A DNA stretch of 64,000 nt, from the NCBI GenBank assembly GCA_034437655.1, contig DAOTTU010000080.1:62001-126000 (forward strand). The letters run 5' to 3'. The notes under the pieces are model-generated. The model saw only the letters and a program-made list of their open reading frames with translations. It ran no database searches and had not been told where the DNA came from. Both the position numbers and the translations under genes were made by a program. Source of the DNA: J027 sp034437655 (GTDB lineage: Bacteria > Chloroflexota > Anaerolineae > Aggregatilineales > J027). Shown here piece by piece: positions 27,272 through 35,182 of the stretch; within the stretch, counting starts at the first letter, position 1, and every line of letters begins with the position of its first letter.

Positions 27272-27949
27272 ATGCAACCTGGATTTCGCCTGGTCATCCG
27301 TAGGGGCCCCACACCGAACCGTGTCATCGAACTCAACCGCGATGTAATGACCATTGGCCGTGAAGTTGGGGCAGATATTGTCATCGCTGACCCAGAAGTG
27401 AGTCGCAACCATTGCCGTTTTACGCGGTCTGGTGGGGGCTATATGCTCGAAGACCTGGGCTCAACCAACGGCACTTTTGTCAACGGGCAACGCCTGACGG
27501 GTACACGTACCCTCAATGGCGGCGACATGATTACGCTTGGTGAAACGGTTGAACTTGCATACGAAAGCCCTAATATGTCTGCCCCACCGCCACCACCACC
27601 TCAACAACAAGCCTATGGCGCGGCCCAACGCACCCAGCTTGGTGGAATGCCGGGTGGTGCTGGCCAGGACTATTATGCCGGGCAACAAGGCGGCCCGGGT
27701 GGCTACGACATGGGCGGTCAACCGGGCGGCGCGGGATATTACGACGACGAATACTACCCGGTAGAAGGCGCTGGCGGAGCAGGGCGTTGGCTCTTTTTGG
27801 GGTGTGGCGTCTTTATTGTGCTGTGCATCGTGACGAGTGTCATTAGCATCATCATCATTGACCAGTCCTGTGCCTGGGACGATGTACCTGTGCTTTCTAG
27901 CATCGTCGATGCGCTGGGCTATTCCGTTGACGAAACGGCCTGTAGTTAG
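27272..27949 (+). CDS. Membrane-anchored FHA-domain protein with very short outer segment
   Basis: 225 residues, a clear paralogue of the preceding gene. The FHA domain (residues 6-98) keeps G29-R30, S44-R45, H47 and N66-G67. A Pro/Gly/Gln/Tyr linker (100-170) leads to a membrane helix at 174-197. Unlike its neighbour it ends with only about 28 outer residues containing two cysteines (C200 and C224). It looks like a tandem duplicate that lost, or never had, the Cys-rich outer domain. GAGGAG precedes the ATG. Its stop overlaps the 3' end of the phosphatase gene by 4 bp. Confidence 0.92.
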   Translation: MQPGFRLVIRRGPTPNRVIELNRDVMTIGREVGADIVIADPEVSRNHCRFTRSGGGYMLEDLGSTNGTFVNGQRLTGTRTLNGGDMITLGETVELAYESPNMSAPPPPPPQQQAYGAAQRTQLGGMPGGAGQDYYAGQQGGPGGYDMGGQPGGAGYYDDEYYPVEGAGGAGRWLFLGCGVFIVLCIVTSVISIIIIDQSCAWDDVPVLSSIVDALGYSVDETACS

Positions 27950-29217
27950 CGCACGTCCTCAGGGATATATCGCACGACAATAAGGGTGATGTCATCATTG
28001 CGTTCGGCATCAGCAGTAAAATCCGCAATGTGTTTGAGGATATGCTGTTTGATGCCATGCGCATTTTCGTGTGCCACATTTTTAAGTACCGTTTGTAGCC
28101 GTTCAATGCCAAAGGCTTCTGCTTGTGGGTTTTCTGCTTCAGTAAGGCCGTCGGTGTACATCAAGAACACATCTCCTTCGTGAAGCTGCACAATGTCCTC
28201 ACGCAAGGGGATTTCTGGAAACCAGCCCAACGGTTGACCGCCGCGCGGCATCTGGGAAATGTCGTCTTCAGCAGCACGGTATAGCAACGGTAAATTATGC
28301 CCGGCATTAATGCAGCGCAACTGGCCGCCAACCCCAAAAACACCGTAGTACATCGTCACAAACATACCCTCAGACGCATCTTCATATAGCGAAGCATTCG
28401 TGTGCTGCACAGCTTCCAGTGGTTGGACAAAAGCTCGTGCATTATTGCGGAACAGGCTTCGTGCAACTGCCATGAAAAGTGCAGCAGCAGCCCCCTTATC
28501 AGAAACGTCACCAATCACCAGACCCATCTGGTCTTCTGTCAGCTTCAGGCAATCGTAAAAATCCCCGGCGACCTCATACGCAGACTGCCACGCGAATGAG
28601 ACTTCATAGCCTGGCGGTGGGTCAAAACTGGTCGGTAATAGCCCCTGTTGAATGCTGCGAGCCATTTCTAGTTCCCGCTGAATGCGCCCCTGTTCAATTG
28701 CAATGCGGTATAGGCGGGCATTTTCAATCGCAAAGCCAGCATCATTCGCGAACGCAGAGACTAAATAGCGGTGTGATTCATCAAATGTCCCAATGCGCAA
28801 CCGATTATCCAGATATACCAGCCCGATGATCTGTTCACGGCGCATAATCGGCACGCACAGAATTGAACGCAGCCCCTTGGTAATTACGCTTTCGCTCTGA
28901 CCAATACGATCATCATACTGTGCATTGAGCGTGAGCAGTGCCGTTTGAGTTTCTAGAACTTGATTAACAATCGTGTGGCTGATCTCAAATTCGGGGCGGC
29001 CGAGGTCTTCGTGGTTCATCCCGCGTGCTACCTGAAAGCGCAAACTATCAGACGGTTCATCATATAGCATCAAAAAGCCACGCTCTGCACCGGTCACGGC
29101 GACCACACGATCCATGACGTAGTTAAGAACGTGTTCCAAATCTAGTGACGAGTTTAGACGGCGGGAAATGTCATGCAACGTTGCAAGCTGTTCATAAGAA
29201 GGAGAGGTGTCAGACAT
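27946..29217 (-). CDS. GAF-domain SpoIIE/PP2C-type serine phosphatase
   Basis: 423 residues. A GAF sensor domain occupies about 27-165 (TGAERGFLMLYDEPSDSLRF, ILCVPIMRREQIIGLVYLDN). The phosphatase domain covers about 205-420 with the metal-binding motifs of the RsbU/SpoIIE group: GDFYDC, VIGDVSDKGAAAALFMA, CINAGHNLPLL and LMYTDGLTEAEN. These enzymes remove phosphate from serine or threonine of partner proteins, classically anti-sigma antagonists. No anti-sigma or STAS protein is in the window. A natural, unproven role is to oppose a kinase whose marks the neighbouring FHA proteins read. A TATAAT -10 lies at 29260-29255 on this strand. Confidence 0.93.
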   Translation of the reverse strand: MSDTSPSYEQLATLHDISRRLNSSLDLEHVLNYVMDRVVAVTGAERGFLMLYDEPSDSLRFQVARGMNHEDLGRPEFEISHTIVNQVLETQTALLTLNAQYDDRIGQSESVITKGLRSILCVPIMRREQIIGLVYLDNRLRIGTFDESHRYLVSAFANDAGFAIENARLYRIAIEQGRIQRELEMARSIQQGLLPTSFDPPPGYEVSFAWQSAYEVAGDFYDCLKLTEDQMGLVIGDVSDKGAAAALFMAVARSLFRNNARAFVQPLEAVQHTNASLYEDASEGMFVTMYYGVFGVGGQLRCINAGHNLPLLYRAAEDDISQMPRGGQPLGWFPEIPLREDIVQLHEGDVFLMYTDGLTEAENPQAEAFGIERLQTVLKNVAHENAHGIKQHILKHIADFTADAERNDDITLIVVRYIPEDVR

Positions 29218-29334
29218 TGCAGGTGGTCCCAGTTGGGTGACGGATATGGACTATATTATAACGCAAACTGCCCATCTAAGAATTGCGTCAATGTGCTTTG
29301 CTAAGCATTGCTTTGGTAGCTTCAAAAAGGCATA

Positions 29335-30147
29335 ATGGCGGATATGGAACCCAATAATAACAATCAGCCACGTAGTAATTTCCCATCTTCATCACAATAT
29401 CCACAGACACCCCCACAACGGCGAGGTGTGCCGGTTCGCTTCCCGACTGTACAACCAATTTTGACGTATGGGTTGCTGGCAGTGCTGGCAGCCATCTTCT
29501 TCTACGCAGAATCACTGGGTGGCGCGTTGGGGGGCGCACGCGATCAGTTCGAATTTGACTGGATCAAAATCAACGACCGCATTTATGACGGTGAATATTA
29601 CCGACTATTTACCAGTATGTTTCTTCATGCCAACCTGTTGCATTGGGGCTTTAACTCGCTGGCGCTGTATATTTTTGGCCGCGATGTTGAACGTCTTTTC
29701 GGGCATGTCCGCTTTGCCATCATCTATGTGTTGGGCGGTTTGGCAGGGTCGGTCGGTAGTCTGATTTACACGACTGCACCGTCGTTGGGCGCGTCTGGGG
29801 CAATTTTCGCGATCATCAGCGCGATGGGTGTCTATATCTACATTCATCGACACATTTACGGTGAATTTGCCAATCTCCGCTTGCGCCAACTGTTGATTCT
29901 GGGGGGGCTGAACCTTGTGCTGGGTTTCCTACCGGGTTCACGTATTGACAACGCCGCCCACCTTGGCGGGTTGTTGGGGGGCTTTATTCTAGCATGGTTT
30001 ATCTGTCCAGAATACGAACCACGCCGCACAATGGATCAGCGTATTGTGATGGTTGACACCAATACCGTTGAGAAATGGCTGATTACACCAATTCTATTTG
30101 CAATTGGCATTGTGGCCTCGGTACTCTACGCAGCAACGTTGGCCTGA
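29335..30147 (+). CDS. Rhomboid family intramembrane serine protease
   Basis: 270 residues. A polar Asn/Pro/Gln-rich N-terminus (1-35) precedes six or seven membrane helices. The rhomboid features are all visible: the first-loop W/R-type region, H98-x4-H103-x3-N107 in helix 2, the catalytic S154 in GASGAIFAI and H209 in AHLGGLLGG. These proteases cut membrane proteins within the bilayer. Targets are unknown; the single-pass FHA proteins next door are conceivable substrates but nothing shows it. ATG at 29344 is an alternative start. Confidence 0.94.
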   Translation: MADMEPNNNNQPRSNFPSSSQYPQTPPQRRGVPVRFPTVQPILTYGLLAVLAAIFFYAESLGGALGGARDQFEFDWIKINDRIYDGEYYRLFTSMFLHANLLHWGFNSLALYIFGRDVERLFGHVRFAIIYVLGGLAGSVGSLIYTTAPSLGASGAIFAIISAMGVYIYIHRHIYGEFANLRLRQLLILGGLNLVLGFLPGSRIDNAAHLGGLLGGFILAWFICPEYEPRRTMDQRIVMVDTNTVEKWLITPILFAIGIVASVLYAATLA

Positions 30148-30180
30148 TACGATACCATTCTTCCCCCACGCCCTGCAACG

Positions 30181-30204
30181 AAGCCGCTCAAGACTGGGCG
30201 GTTT
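30181..30204. terminator. Bidirectional terminator between rhomboid gene and lexA
   Basis: AAGCCGCTC (30181-30189) and GGGCGGTTT (30196-30204) can form a 9-bp stem with two G-T pairs and a 6-nt loop. T-rich sequence follows on the plus strand. It lies between two convergent genes. Confidence 0.5.
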
Positions 30205-30209
30205 GTTGG

Positions 30210-30920
30210 TTATATCTGCCGCAAAACAGCCAGTACGCGCCCCTGTATGTGAACCTCACGGGCATCAACATAAATAGGCTGCATAGTGCTGTTGGCAGGC
30301 TGCAAGCGTACCCGATCACCCTCGTTGTAGAAGTATTTCAGGGTGGTCTGGTTATTGTCTGCAAGCCACACTGCAACCATATCACCATTGTTGGCAGTAT
30401 CCTGTTGTTGCAAAACAACGATGTCACGGTCACTCACCAGTGCGTCAATCATCGACTGGCCCTTCACCCGCAGCGCAAAAATGCGACCACTGCTGCTATA
30501 CTTGCCGAGCAACCGCATTGGCAGGTGCAACATGTCGTCCTCGTCAATGAACTCAAAGTCATTGCTGGGAGGTAATTCAACAGGCTCACCAGCGACGATG
30601 TCACCAACCATTGGCACTTTGACAACATTTGCTTCATCTTCAACCAGATGCACCCCTAACGCTTCAAAGGGTTCATCGTGCAACGTTCGAAGCAGCCGCA
30701 ATCCGCGTGACACGTTGCGTTCACGTTCAATATAGCCAGCTTGTTCGAGCTTGTTGAGGTTGTAGTTGACGACTGAGGTTGAGCCGATGCCAACGGCTTC
30801 ACCAATTTCGCGAATTGTTGGCGGGTAACCAGTGTCAGAATAGGTGTGTTCGATGTAGCGCAGAATTTTCTTCTGTCGTTCGGAGAGCTTAAAACTGGCA
30901 CGGTTTTTTCGGGACTTCAA
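30210..30920 (-). CDS. lexA: LexA repressor (probable TTG start)
   Basis: SOS repressor. N-terminal winged helix (KLSERQKKILRYIEHTYSDT, IREIGEAVGIGSTSVVNYNL) and C-terminal S24 latent protease with the A-G cleavage site in GDIVAGEPV, nucleophile Ser in VKGQSMIDALV and general-base Lys in TTLKYFY. The frame extends to an ATG at 30959, but that codon lies inside an operator-like sequence, has no Shine-Dalgarno, and would be only about 14 nt from the predicted transcription start. TTG at 30920 has AAGGGA about nine bases upstream and gives a typical N-terminus (MKSRKNRASFKLSERQ) and 236 residues. Autoregulation is indicated by the operators described below. Confidence 0.94.
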   Translation of the reverse strand: MKSRKNRASFKLSERQKKILRYIEHTYSDTGYPPTIREIGEAVGIGSTSVVNYNLNKLEQAGYIERERNVSRGLRLLRTLHDEPFEALGVHLVEDEANVVKVPMVGDIVAGEPVELPPSNDFEFIDEDDMLHLPMRLLGKYSSSGRIFALRVKGQSMIDALVSDRDIVVLQQQDTANNGDMVAVWLADNNQTTLKYFYNEGDRVRLQPANSTMQPIYVDAREVHIQGRVLAVLRQI

Positions 30921-30952
30921 GAGATTTTTTCCCTTACTTGATACAATAGTTC

Positions 30953-30966
30953 CGCACATCTGTTCG
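30953..30966. promoter_or_regulatory. LexA operator-like site downstream of the lexA promoter
   Basis: CGCACATCTGTTCG matches CGAAC-N4-GTTCG with one mismatch. It lies just after the predicted transcription start of lexA and covers the alternative ATG. Confidence 0.55.
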
Positions 30967-30979
30967 TTTGAATACCCAA

Positions 30980-31009
30980 ATCATACATCGAACTTGTGTT
31001 CGGTGTCAA
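30980..31009 (-). promoter_or_regulatory. lexA promoter with embedded SOS box
   Basis: On the minus strand TTGACA (31009-31004), an 18-bp spacer and TATGAT (30985-30980). A perfect palindromic LexA box CGAAC-N4-GTTCG (30989-31002) fills the spacer, so bound LexA would block RNA polymerase. This is direct evidence of SOS autoregulation. Confidence 0.85.
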
Positions 31010-31083
31010 GCAAATCGTTGGAATGTTGTTCTGGCCCATTCACAAACCATAGCCCAAGAACCCAAATTTGTGTTTGAGACGTG

Positions 31084-31097
31084 CGAAAATTTGTTCG
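31084..31097. promoter_or_regulatory. Upstream LexA operator-like site
   Basis: CGAAAATTTGTTCG matches the LexA consensus with one mismatch. It lies between the serA stop and the lexA promoter, about 75 bp upstream of the -35. Confidence 0.45.
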
Positions 31098-31119
31098 TAA
31101 TGATGCGATAGACACAAAA

Positions 31120-32709
31120 TTAGAATGTGATTTGCGTCACATGGCGGATGTAGTCTTGCTGACGAAGGGTTTCCAGAAAATCCTCTGAAACAGGTGCGTC
31201 CAGTGTCGCTACTGATAACGTATTGCCCCCCGGTTCAGCACGACCAGTGCGCCAGTCTGCAATATTGATCTCGTTTTCAGCCAACAATGTCCCGATGCGA
31301 CCAATTACCCCCGGCATATCGTAACTCCCCATAACCAACAGCGTGCCAGAGGGGATAATGTCGGTAGAGTACTGGTCAATCTGCACGATGTGGGGGTCGG
31401 TGTGGTTAAAGAGCGCCCCGGCAATAGTTAACTCTCCGCTTGCCCAGTGGATACGACACGACAGCAGATTCATATACGCGGCGCTGGACAATCCTTTAGC
31501 CTGTGTCACAAAGAGATTACGTTCGTTAGCGATTACAGGGGCGTTGATATAGTTAACATGTTCCTCGCCCAGGATAGGCCGCAACAAACCACGTAATAGT
31601 GCAACCGTCATTGGTTTGACAAGCCGCTGGAATTCTGCACCTTTAAATTCTATTTCTACACGCTGGACTGCATCGCTAGCCAGATTTTGCAACAAAACGC
31701 CCATGCTTTCTGCCAGATGCATATAGGGCAACACCAGCTCGAAGGCGTCACCATCAACGATGGGCATATTCACAACATTGCGGTAATTGTTGCCTGCCAG
31801 CGCATCTAAAACCTGTTGGACAATCATCAGGCTGAGTTGATGTTGGGCCTCGGCCGTGCTATCTCCAATATGTGGTGTGTGAATGACTCGTGGATGGTTG
31901 AGTAGTGGGTTTTCTGTAGAGGGCGGTTCAGTGGGCAAAACATCCAGCGCCGCCGCTTTGATTCGACCGTTGTCCAAAAATTGCAGCAGCGCTGCCTCAT
32001 CAATGATGCTGCCATGCGCGGTATTGATGATGGCAGCCCCGGGTTTGATCATCGCGAGGGTGGCGGTATTTAACAGATGGTGCGTTTCTGTTGTATAGGC
32101 GCTGTGAATACTCACCACATCCGAACTGGTGATGAGTTCCGGCATTCCCACTAGCTTGATTGCCAGGCCTTTAATGTCTGCTTCGGTCACGTAGGGGTCA
32201 TACGCCAGCACACGCATACCAAACACAATCGCCCGCCGCGCAACCTCCATACCAATACGCCCCAGTCCGATGATCCCGATGGTTTTGCCATACAATTCTG
32301 CGCCAATAAACTCGTTACGATTCCATTTACCGTCACCAACCGCAGTGTGCGCGCCGATCAAATGACGTTGCAACCCCAGCAACAACGCAAAGGTATGCTC
32401 GGCAACGCTGACCGCATTGATCCCCGGTGTGTTCATGACCACGATGCCGCGCCGGGTAGCGGTTTCAATGTCAATCCCAGCAATGCCAGCACCGGACCGC
32501 CCAATAACGCGCAGCTTTGGCATTTTATCAAGCAGGGTAGCGTCAACCTCCAGCTCATCGCGGATAATCAGTGCTTCGGCAGTGGCAAGCTCGGGGGAGC
32601 TATGCAGCGCATCCGGGGCGACGACTTTCGCCAGCCCACCTATTTCACCGCGAATAAGGTTCAATCCAGACTCAGAGAGGGCTGTTGCAATAAGTACACG
32701 ATACATCAT
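31120..32709 (-). CDS. serA: D-3-phosphoglycerate dehydrogenase with C-terminal ACT domain
   Basis: First step of serine synthesis, oxidising 3-phosphoglycerate with NAD. About 529 residues from the ATG at 32709 (an adjacent ATG at 32706 is also possible). The NAD-binding motif GLGRIG is at 148-153, the catalytic region includes SSDVVSIHS, NTAHGSIIDEAALL and TPHIGDSTAEAQ with the catalytic His. Residues 320-450 form the intervening regulatory domain of type I enzymes, and the last 75 residues an ACT domain (MGSYDMPGVIGRIGTLLAENEINIADW) that usually binds serine as inhibitor. AGGAGA lies 12 bp before the ATG. Confidence 0.96.
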   Translation of the reverse strand: MMYRVLIATALSESGLNLIRGEIGGLAKVVAPDALHSSPELATAEALIIRDELEVDATLLDKMPKLRVIGRSGAGIAGIDIETATRRGIVVMNTPGINAVSVAEHTFALLLGLQRHLIGAHTAVGDGKWNRNEFIGAELYGKTIGIIGLGRIGMEVARRAIVFGMRVLAYDPYVTEADIKGLAIKLVGMPELITSSDVVSIHSAYTTETHHLLNTATLAMIKPGAAIINTAHGSIIDEAALLQFLDNGRIKAAALDVLPTEPPSTENPLLNHPRVIHTPHIGDSTAEAQHQLSLMIVQQVLDALAGNNYRNVVNMPIVDGDAFELVLPYMHLAESMGVLLQNLASDAVQRVEIEFKGAEFQRLVKPMTVALLRGLLRPILGEEHVNYINAPVIANERNLFVTQAKGLSSAAYMNLLSCRIHWASGELTIAGALFNHTDPHIVQIDQYSTDIIPSGTLLVMGSYDMPGVIGRIGTLLAENEINIADWRTGRAEPGGNTLSVATLDAPVSEDFLETLRQQDYIRHVTQITF

Positions 32710-32869
32710 ATTGAAGGTCAATCTCCTAGCTTAGCAGTCTTAAAAGATACCAAAACACCATTTATTTCGTCGGCAAGCATACCCTATTTTTGGGAGATTC
32801 TGAAACCATAGCCACAATTTCTCGTATGATATAGTAAATAAACAACAAATGGAGACAGAGTGAGCGTGC

Positions 32870-33619
32870 ATGTTAGACAAAAACCGACGCGGTAATCTGG
32901 TGTGGGTCGCGTTTATCGCTTTCGCTATGCTGATCTTTCTTGGTACTGGTGCGATTGCGCCGTTGTTGGTGAGTGCAGCAGCAGTGTTGCTGGTTATCGT
33001 TGCCGCCAACGGTGCCCGCTTGCAATTACCACAGCGCCAAAGACGACCACAACAAGACATGACACGTGCTGCCCGCGCTGCACGTCTACAGGGTACCTAT
33101 CGCCCTGCTTTTGATGATTACTATACGCTACAGGACATCGGTCTGGTGATTGACGAGCAGGACCGCAACGGCTTACGGATTCGGCAGGCTCGCGTAATTT
33201 CGATGGATGACCGCGCCGTACGCCCCTATGTGGTTGTCAGCGCACCGCGGGATGGTCGCCACCCGGCACAGGTGTTGGTACGCTTCGAAATGACGGATGC
33301 CAGCGGTAAAAGCCAATTCATCTATGAGATGGATTACTATATGCGCCCCGCTGAAAATGCTATTCTGCCAGACTACCGCCTGCCCCTGAAAGAGAACCAG
33401 CGCCTGGGGCGTGCCGGGCAGTGGGACTTACAGGTATGGGTAAATGGTGGGCTGTTAGGGGTGCATTCTTTCAACATGGCACCATCACACGCGACCCGAC
33501 AGGCACAGTTTTCGCCAGAAGGTGAAGTGCGCGGCCGGCTAGAAGCCGAAGACGACCCTATGCCTGTTTCACTGGAAGAATTGCTGGCACAACAGCACCA
33601 GAGTGCGTCTGGGCAATAA
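32870..33619 (+). CDS. Membrane-anchored beta-domain protein, first gene of the E2-JAB-E1 operon
   Basis: 249 residues. Two membrane helices at about 10-30 and 31-47, then a basic stretch (LQLPQRQRRPQQ) and a beta-rich domain (about 85-205) whose last strands read GQWDLQVWVNGGLLGVHSFNM, typical of an Ig-like sandwich. The acidic tail has an LEELLAQQ helix. There is no cysteine and no C-terminal glycine, so it is unlikely to be the modifier. It starts 65 bp before the E2-like gene on the same strand. Membrane anchoring suggests that the conjugation-type system acts at, or is recruited to, the membrane. Family not recognised. Confidence 0.75.
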   Translation: MLDKNRRGNLVWVAFIAFAMLIFLGTGAIAPLLVSAAAVLLVIVAANGARLQLPQRQRRPQQDMTRAARAARLQGTYRPAFDDYYTLQDIGLVIDEQDRNGLRIRQARVISMDDRAVRPYVVVSAPRDGRHPAQVLVRFEMTDASGKSQFIYEMDYYMRPAENAILPDYRLPLKENQRLGRAGQWDLQVWVNGGLLGVHSFNMAPSHATRQAQFSPEGEVRGRLEAEDDPMPVSLEELLAQQHQSASGQ

Positions 33620-33684
33620 GGTCAGCACTCACCCGTTGATTATCGTTACCTTTTTGCATCATCACAGTAGAAGGAGTAGACACG

Positions 33685-34155
33685 GTGGCCAAGCATTGGT
33701 GGGGAACACGCAAGAATGTCTCGCCCCGCTTGCGTCTGGAAGTCGATTTTATGCAGCGGGCCTTTGGCAACACATTTCGTCTAGAATTTGACCCGCCCAA
33801 AGACCTGTACTGGATTGGAACGGTGGACATCAACCTTGCAGGCATTCGCTATCGTGCGCATACACTCAAGATCATCTATCCACGTGAATACCCACAGCAT
33901 CCAGCCGAAGCCTATATTGTCTCACCTCAAATCTATAGCCCCAAGCATCAGTTTGAAGATGGGCAGCTTTGTCTGTATAACCCCAAAGATGGCATTACCT
34001 ATGGCTGGAACCCGTCAACCTCAACGGCGATACAGGTGGCTGGCTGGGCGATTGAATGGATTTATGCCTTCTACGTCTGGAAGTCTACCGGGCACTGGCC
34101 GGGGGTTGAAGAACGGCTGACCAAAGACCGCCCCCGCTGGCTGAAATGGAGTTAA
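33685..34155 (+). CDS. E2 (ubiquitin-conjugating enzyme)-like protein
   Basis: 156 residues from a GTG with AAGGAG nine bases upstream. The E2 fold is suggested by IIYPREYPQHPAEAYIVSP (residues 63-81), the upstream histidine H88 and the conserved cysteine C96 in EDGQLCLYNP, followed by WNPSTSTAIQVAGWAIEWI, a helix typical after the active site. C96 is the only cysteine in the protein. In the known bacterial systems such E2-like proteins carry a modifier as a thioester. The gene is 1 bp upstream of the JAB gene and in the order E2-JAB-E1 seen in several bacterial ubiquitin-like operons. Confidence 0.85.
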   Translation: MAKHWWGTRKNVSPRLRLEVDFMQRAFGNTFRLEFDPPKDLYWIGTVDINLAGIRYRAHTLKIIYPREYPQHPAEAYIVSPQIYSPKHQFEDGQLCLYNPKDGITYGWNPSTSTAIQVAGWAIEWIYAFYVWKSTGHWPGVEERLTKDRPRWLKWS

Positions 34156-34156
34156 C

Positions 34157-35182
34157 ATGCCCCCCTTCTCCGCAACTGTGCCAACCATAACCATGCCGCC
34201 GGCTGGGGATGCAATGCCCGTGTATGTTGCGCGGCGTGTCCTTAAAAATATGGCGCGTGCTGCACAACAGTATCCGGCTGATGAAACGGGTGAGGCACTC
34301 ATCGGTTTTGCCTGGACACAGGGCAAAACACCACCCAGAATCTACTTGTTAGAGACGATTGCCCCCGGGCAAGATGCCATTCGCGAATGGGCGATGTTCG
34401 AACAAGGTAGCGCCTGGCAAGATGACGTCTTCCAGTGGTACCACGAGAACTGGGAGCTTTACCGCCATCTGCGCCGCGCTTCGTATGGAAATGCTGTGGC
34501 CGGTAAGTGGGACACCCCACTACGTTATCTGGGGGACTGGCATAAGCAGCCGGGCATCGTGCAACCATCACGGGGAGATTTTCGGACGGCCAAACGCTTT
34601 ATGAAGGCCCAACAGCTTGACTATATGTTGACACCCATTGTTACATTTGCAGATGAGGTGATAGACGAAGCTGAACAAAACACCGTATTGCTTGATGACG
34701 ATGCAACGTCTGGCCCGGCAATCCGTATAGATTTTTGGATGATCTATCCGGCTGGGAGCCGCTTTGAACGGGTACAGCCAGTACTTGTCGAAAATGAGGA
34801 CTTGCCGCGCCTGCCGCCACTGCCCTGGAATTTAGCCAACGAGGAGCGCTTCATGCAAGAATTGGACATGCTCGAAGCGGATGGCATTCAAGTGCTTGAT
34901 ATTGTGCAGCGCAACACCCGCCAGCATCCACCGCTGGACACGTGTCTGCTACTCCACCGTGAAGGCGCACAGTCGGTTGTTATTGCAGTAACAGCGGCCA
35001 GTTATCCGTGGCGGCAGCCGGCCTGGCGTGTCGCACCGATTTTGCGTCCGCGTGGCGACGAGGATTTCTTTGAGCTGCTGTACCGCGTTTCGAAGCCTGT
35101 CGAGAATGTCTTGCCAGACTGGAAACACGCGCACTATCTGCTGGACGGAGTTCGCGCCCTTGAGGAGAAACAACATACATGA
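34157..35182 (+). CDS. JAB/JAMM-like metalloprotease with altered metal ligand
   Basis: 341 residues. The N-terminal half matches the prokaryotic JAB domain: E43 in DETGEALIGF, then GDWHKQPG and PSRGD giving H129, S138 and D141. The usual HxH is H129-K-Q131 here, so the second zinc-binding histidine is glutamine. Bacterial JAB proteases cut modifiers at the C-terminus or remove them from targets; this substitution could lower or change activity. The C-terminal half (about 190-341) is a second domain I do not recognise (FDTTQI-type motifs absent; contains LPPLPWNLANEERF and DTCLLLHREGAQ). GGAG lies 6 bp before the ATG, and the stop overlaps the E1 start by 4 bp. Confidence 0.82.
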   Translation: MPPFSATVPTITMPPAGDAMPVYVARRVLKNMARAAQQYPADETGEALIGFAWTQGKTPPRIYLLETIAPGQDAIREWAMFEQGSAWQDDVFQWYHENWELYRHLRRASYGNAVAGKWDTPLRYLGDWHKQPGIVQPSRGDFRTAKRFMKAQQLDYMLTPIVTFADEVIDEAEQNTVLLDDDATSGPAIRIDFWMIYPAGSRFERVQPVLVENEDLPRLPPLPWNLANEERFMQELDMLEADGIQVLDIVQRNTRQHPPLDTCLLLHREGAQSVVIAVTAASYPWRQPAWRVAPILRPRGDEDFFELLYRVSKPVENVLPDWKHAHYLLDGVRALEEKQHT

